The notes under the pieces: model-generated
Databases searched by the model: none
Told to the model about the DNA's origin: nothing
Seen by the model: the letters and a program-made list of their open reading frames with translations, nothing else
Part shown: one piece after another, positions 6,865 to 9,666 of the stretch
How positions within the stretch are numbered: position 1 is the first letter of the stretch
How the letters are laid out: every line of letters starts with the position of its first letter
Program-made: the position numbers and the translations under genes
Assembly: GCA_013202925.1 (NCBI GenBank)
Contig: JABMRA010000079.1
Span: forward strand, 1-9,666
Length of the DNA: 9,666 nt
Reading direction: 5' to 3'
From: Candidatus Omnitrophota bacterium
Lineage (GTDB): Bacteria; Omnitrophota; Gorgyraeia; Gorgyraeales; Gorgyraeaceae

Positions 6865-7968
6865 ATGGCACAGGTAAGTGTCAAGAATATAACAAAGATC
6901 TTTCCAGGCAATGTAGTCGCTGTGCAGGATGTGAGTCTCGGGGTTGAGAACAAGGAGTTTGTGGTGCTTGTAGGGCCTTCAGGCTGCGGTAAATCCACTA
7001 CCCTGCGGATGATAGCCGGGCTTGAAAAGGCCACAAGCGGCGAGATATGGATAGGCAATAAGATGGTAAACGATGTGCCTGCCAAAGACAGGGATATCGC
7101 GATGGTGTTCCAGAACTACGCGCTTTATCCGCACATGACTGCTTATGAAAATCTGTCATTCGCGCTCAGGCTGCGTAAATTCCCTAAAGCTGAGATCGAG
7201 AGCCGCGTAAATGATGCGGCAGAGATACTCGGCATCAAGAAGCTTTTGAATCGACGGCCCCGGGAACTTTCCGGAGGCCAGCGCCAGAGGGTGGCTGTCG
7301 GAAGGGCCATTGTAAGAAAACCGCAGGTTTTTTTGTTTGACGAGCCGTTGAGCAATCTGGATGCCAAGATGCGCGTCCAGATGAGGACAGAGTTGAATAA
7401 ACTCCACACCAGGCTTCAATCCACCATGATCTATGTTACCCATGACCAGACAGAGGCCATGACCATGGGCAATCGCATAGTGGTCATGAAGGACGGTATA
7501 ATACAGCAGGTCGCGGACCCTATCACACTTTATGATAAGCCCGTGAATAAATTCGTGGCCGGTTTTATCGGGTCCCCGCCCATGAATTTCATAAACGGCA
7601 AGATCATCAAACAGGGCGATAAATTTTTCTTTAAAGAGGATGGTTTCAAGGTGAAGATAGTGGAAGACATGTATGCCCTGATATCGAAGTACGAAGGAAA
7701 GGCAGTCGTCTTCGGAATAAGACCCGAAGATATACATGACAAACTTTTTGTATCCAGCGCATCCCCGGACAATACCATAAAGGCCGTTGTCGAGATAGTG
7801 GAGCCGATGGGCGCCGAGATTTTTTTATATATCAACGCCGGTAAGAGTTCTTTTATCGCAAGGGTCGGCGGGCACAATAAGCATGAAGTAAACCAGGATC
7901 TTGATGTCGTCTTTGACACGAGCAAGGCCCATTTCTTTGACAAGGATTCAGAGGTTATTATTATCTAA
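6865..7968 (+). CDS. ABC transporter ATP-binding protein, MalK/UgpC/MsmK type
   Basis: The 367-residue ATPase belongs to the group that energises carbohydrate (CUT1-type) ABC importers at the inner face of the membrane. Visible motifs are Walker A GPSGCGKST (37-45), the Q-loop in VFQNYALYPHM, the ABC signature LSGGQRQR (135-142), Walker B VFLFDEP with D159/E160, the D-loop SNLD, and the switch His H193 in VTHDQTEAM. The segment GSPPMNFI and a C-terminal TOBE-like domain (about 240-367, with GIRPEDI) are typical of UgpC/MsmK-like proteins, which bind substrate-linked regulators there. No permease or binding-protein gene is adjacent, so it may serve several transporters encoded elsewhere, as known for MsmK; this is inference. 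The gene has its own promoter and AGGGAG upstream of the ATG. The exact sugar is unknown. Confidence 0.93.
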   Translation: MAQVSVKNITKIFPGNVVAVQDVSLGVENKEFVVLVGPSGCGKSTTLRMIAGLEKATSGEIWIGNKMVNDVPAKDRDIAMVFQNYALYPHMTAYENLSFALRLRKFPKAEIESRVNDAAEILGIKKLLNRRPRELSGGQRQRVAVGRAIVRKPQVFLFDEPLSNLDAKMRVQMRTELNKLHTRLQSTMIYVTHDQTEAMTMGNRIVVMKDGIIQQVADPITLYDKPVNKFVAGFIGSPPMNFINGKIIKQGDKFFFKEDGFKVKIVEDMYALISKYEGKAVVFGIRPEDIHDKLFVSSASPDNTIKAVVEIVEPMGAEIFLYINAGKSSFIARVGGHNKHEVNQDLDVVFDTSKAHFFDKDSEVIII

Positions 7969-7972
7969 GTGA

Positions 7973-8014
7973 GGCCACGACTTACGGAACGAAATAAACG
8001 TAAGTCGTATGGCC
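7973..8014. repeat. Hairpin after the ABC ATPase gene
   Basis: CGACTTACG (7978-7986) pairs perfectly with CGTAAGTCG (7999-8007). The outer GGCC (7973-7976) pairs with GGCC (8011-8014) after a small bulge. The loop is 12 bases. It begins four bases after the stop codon, so it could act in termination or mRNA stability, but no U-tract follows. Unlike the other spacer palindromes it has no obvious tandem units. Confidence 0.7.
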
Positions 8015-8020
8015 GAACTT

Positions 8021-8041
8021 ATCCCGAGCGAAGCGAGGGAT
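8021..8041 (+). promoter_or_regulatory. Third GAGCGAAGCGA hairpin, upstream of the diguanylate cyclase gene
   Basis: The core GAGCGAAGCGA (8026-8036) is closed here by ATCCC (8021-8025) and GGGAT (8037-8041), a five-base-pair stem. GAGGG (8035-8039) is followed by ATG (8045) that meets TGA at once. In the GTG frame at 8047 it opens a 12-codon frame ending at 8085, just before the cyclase start at 8097. The cyclase ATG itself is too far away (57 bases) to use this Shine-Dalgarno sequence directly. Confidence 0.45.
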
Positions 8042-8096
8042 CTCATGTGACCACTCGGCTTAGTCTTGGTGTTAGATTCACATAGCATGCTCCACC

Positions 8097-9491
8097 ATGA
8101 AATCAGACAAAAAAATAAAAATTGGCACGCTCTGCGGTGCTATCTTCGTCATAATATCCTACCTGGTATTCCGCACCGACCTCCCGAAGATCCCGAATAT
8201 CTTTCTGTATAATCTGGTTATAATAATCAGCCTCCAGGCCCTTGGCTTTTACAGGGGCCTTTTTTTTCTTGGCGGTTCTGTATTCCTTACGGTCCTCGCC
8301 TCCCTCGCGATGAACTTCAATTATATATGGAATGTGCCGGTGTTTTTAACGACGTTCCTGATCGTAAAGGACCGGATAAAAAAACTCGAATATTTTAGTC
8401 ACATCATAGAGGGACGCGTGGAAGAGATCAGGGAAAATACAAATCTATTGGCGAACGAATACAAGAGGCACCAGAGGGAGGCGTTTTTTCTGGAAAAGAA
8501 GGAACAGAGATATAGATCCTTAAAGGACGTTACGTCTATTTTAAGCTCTACGCTTTCGCTGGATAGGGTCACTGAATTGATCCTGGATAACGCCCTGGAG
8601 GTAGTCGGCAGGACAGAATCCCTGCTTTTATTTCTGGTCGATACAAAAAAGCAGGAGCTGAATCTGGCCGCGTCAAGGATAAAAGAGAATTCTGATAAGG
8701 TGAAGGCCAAGAAAGGGGACCTCCTGGATGAGTGGGTGTTTAAACAGCGGCAGCGCCTGCTCGTGGAGGATATCAAAAAGGATTTCAGGTTCAGCGAGGA
8801 AAAGATAGGAGGGTATCCGAGGCCATTTCGTTCCGTGATAGCCTGTCCTTTAATGGAGGAGAAGAAGGTCGTGGGCATAGTGCGCCTGGAGCACTCAAGC
8901 CCCCATAATTATAAATTGGAAGACCTGAGGCTGCTGGATATCCTGTGTGATCTTGGCGCGGCAAGCCTGCAGAACGCCAGGCTTTATAAACAGACACTCG
9001 ATCTCGCGATTACAGACGGACTTACGGGACTTTATCTGCGCAGGTATTTTCTGGATAGATTAAGGGAGGAGCTTGCAAGATCTCTGCGAGGCGACCTGGC
9101 CTGTTCCTTTGTCATGATAGATATTGATGATTTTAAGAATTACAATGACAAATACGGACATACTGCAGGCGACATAGTCCTTAGGACCATTTCAAAGGTC
9201 CTCACCAGATTTGCGCAGAGCGGCATTGTCGGGCGTTATGGCGGCGAGGAATTCTCAATACTCCTGCCGGAGACCCCGAAGAAAAAGGCCAGAAGAATAG
9301 CAGACGATATCAGAAGCGCGGTCAGGGAAGAGGCGATCGAACTCCGCCGGGTAGAGACCCATGTCACGGTTTCAATAGGTGTTTCGAGTTTTCCGGAAGA
9401 CTCAAAGGTGCAGGACGACCTGATCCAAAAGGCAGACGAGCGGTTGTACATGGCAAAGAGACAGGGCAAGGACAGGGTCGCTGCATCTTAG
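8097..9491 (+). CDS. Membrane-anchored GAF-GGDEF diguanylate cyclase
   Basis: The 464-residue protein should make cyclic di-GMP from two GTP. About four membrane helices (near 9-25, 35-51, 54-72, 77-90) are followed by a charged coiled coil (about 92-140). A GAF-like sensory domain (about 143-297) comes next, with SVIACPLMEEKKVVGIVRLE typical of its core. The GGDEF domain starts at ITDGLTGLYLRRYF and contains the metal-site segment MIDIDDFKNYNDKYGH and an active-type GGEEF (382-386). VSIGVSSFP and KADERLYMAKRQGKDR complete it. The inhibitory RxxD I-site expected nine to six residues before GGEEF reads A373-Q-S-G376, so product feedback by that site is probably absent. The signal sensed is unknown. 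No Shine-Dalgarno sequence precedes the ATG, yet the N-terminal membrane region supports this start. Confidence 0.92.
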   Translation: MKSDKKIKIGTLCGAIFVIISYLVFRTDLPKIPNIFLYNLVIIISLQALGFYRGLFFLGGSVFLTVLASLAMNFNYIWNVPVFLTTFLIVKDRIKKLEYFSHIIEGRVEEIRENTNLLANEYKRHQREAFFLEKKEQRYRSLKDVTSILSSTLSLDRVTELILDNALEVVGRTESLLLFLVDTKKQELNLAASRIKENSDKVKAKKGDLLDEWVFKQRQRLLVEDIKKDFRFSEEKIGGYPRPFRSVIACPLMEEKKVVGIVRLEHSSPHNYKLEDLRLLDILCDLGAASLQNARLYKQTLDLAITDGLTGLYLRRYFLDRLREELARSLRGDLACSFVMIDIDDFKNYNDKYGHTAGDIVLRTISKVLTRFAQSGIVGRYGGEEFSILLPETPKKKARRIADDIRSAVREEAIELRRVETHVTVSIGVSSFPEDSKVQDDLIQKADERLYMAKRQGKDRVAAS

Positions 9492-9504
9492 AAATAAGTT
9501 ACTA

Positions 9505-9534
9505 ATGGCATGGAATTTCAATAATCCATGTCAT
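9505..9534. other. Short hairpin after the diguanylate cyclase gene
   Basis: CATGGA (9509-9514) pairs with TCCATG (9525-9530), and the wider ATGGCATGGA/TCCATGTCAT arms match at nine of ten positions. It starts 14 bases after the stop codon and could mark the transcript end, but no T-run follows. It overlaps the left end of the next repeat by a few bases. Confidence 0.4.
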
Positions 9535-9652
9535 TGCGAGGAGATTTTCTTATTGACCTAACGAAGCAATCTCATAAAAAGCGAGATTGCTCGCCTCGCT
9601 TCGCGGGCGAAGCGGGCTTCCTGAGTCACAATGTAGGTCAACTCGCAATGAC
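9530..9652. repeat. Nested palindromic intergenic repeat with GTCATTGCGAG termini
   Basis: The 123-bp element is bounded by perfect 11-bp inverted repeats, GTCATTGCGAG (9530-9540) and CTCGCAATGAC (9642-9652). Inside are TTGACCTA (9553-9560) paired with TAGGTCAA (9634-9641), GCAATCTC (9566-9573) paired with GAGATTGC (9583-9590), and CGCTTCGC (9597-9604) paired with GCGAAGCG (9607-9614). It holds no coding capacity. This ATTGCGAG/GCAATCTC pattern is a widespread bacterial intergenic repeat type as I remember it. Its CTCGCTTCGC segment matches the reverse complement of the short CGAGCGAAGCGAG repeats elsewhere in the window. Confidence 0.8.
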
Positions 9653-9666
9653 GTCAGGTTTTCGTC

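Noticed and set aside
7973..8014. Intrinsic terminator after the ABC ATPase gene
   Set aside because: The hairpin is good, but the sequence after it (GAACTTATCCC) has no U-run; kept only as a hairpin.
9530..9652. Insertion sequence at the right edge
   Set aside because: There is no transposase frame and no clear target duplication; it is a short non-coding palindromic repeat.

Overview
This window looks like a chromosomal housekeeping segment from an uncultured, probably Gram-negative bacterium of moderate G+C. The spacers are packed with short degenerate palindromes and CGAGCGAAGCGAG-type repeats, and the gene set is ordinary. I associate this style of spacer with candidate-phylum genomes such as Omnitrophota; that placement is a tentative inference, not something the sequence proves. 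All recognisable genes are on the + strand.

Layout. Positions 108-3898 hold the DnaK chaperone system in the order grpE, dnaK, dnaJ. An overlapping trio follows (3994-5840): an FmdB-type zinc-ribbon protein, a VanZ-family membrane protein and a DUF1015 protein. Next comes accD (5967-6809), the beta subunit of acetyl-CoA carboxylase carboxyltransferase. A good sigma70-like promoter overlaps the accD stop codon and should drive an orphan sugar-type ABC ATPase with a TOBE domain (6865-7968). The last gene (8097-9491) encodes a membrane-anchored GAF-GGDEF diguanylate cyclase. The right edge is a 123-bp nested palindromic repeat of the GTCATTGCGAG type.

How the genes work together. GrpE, DnaK and DnaJ form one folding machine (nucleotide exchange factor, Hsp70, J-protein). 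The overlaps between the fmdB-like, vanZ-like and DUF1015 genes suggest translational coupling. The region from grpE to accD could be one transcription unit, because no clear promoter or T-tailed terminator is visible inside it; this is inference. The ABC ATPase has its own promoter and no permease beside it.

The most unusual content is between genes. Every spacer longer than about 60 bp, except the one carrying the promoter, contains an imperfect palindrome whose arms are built of short degenerate repeat units. The unit sequence differs from spacer to spacer. Three times a second, conserved hairpin with the core GAGCGAAGCGA follows the palindrome. Its flanking stem bases differ between copies but stay complementary, and it carries the apparent Shine-Dalgarno sequence for grpE and accD. 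One palindrome array also encodes the C-terminal tail of GrpE. No spacer exceeds 300 bases.
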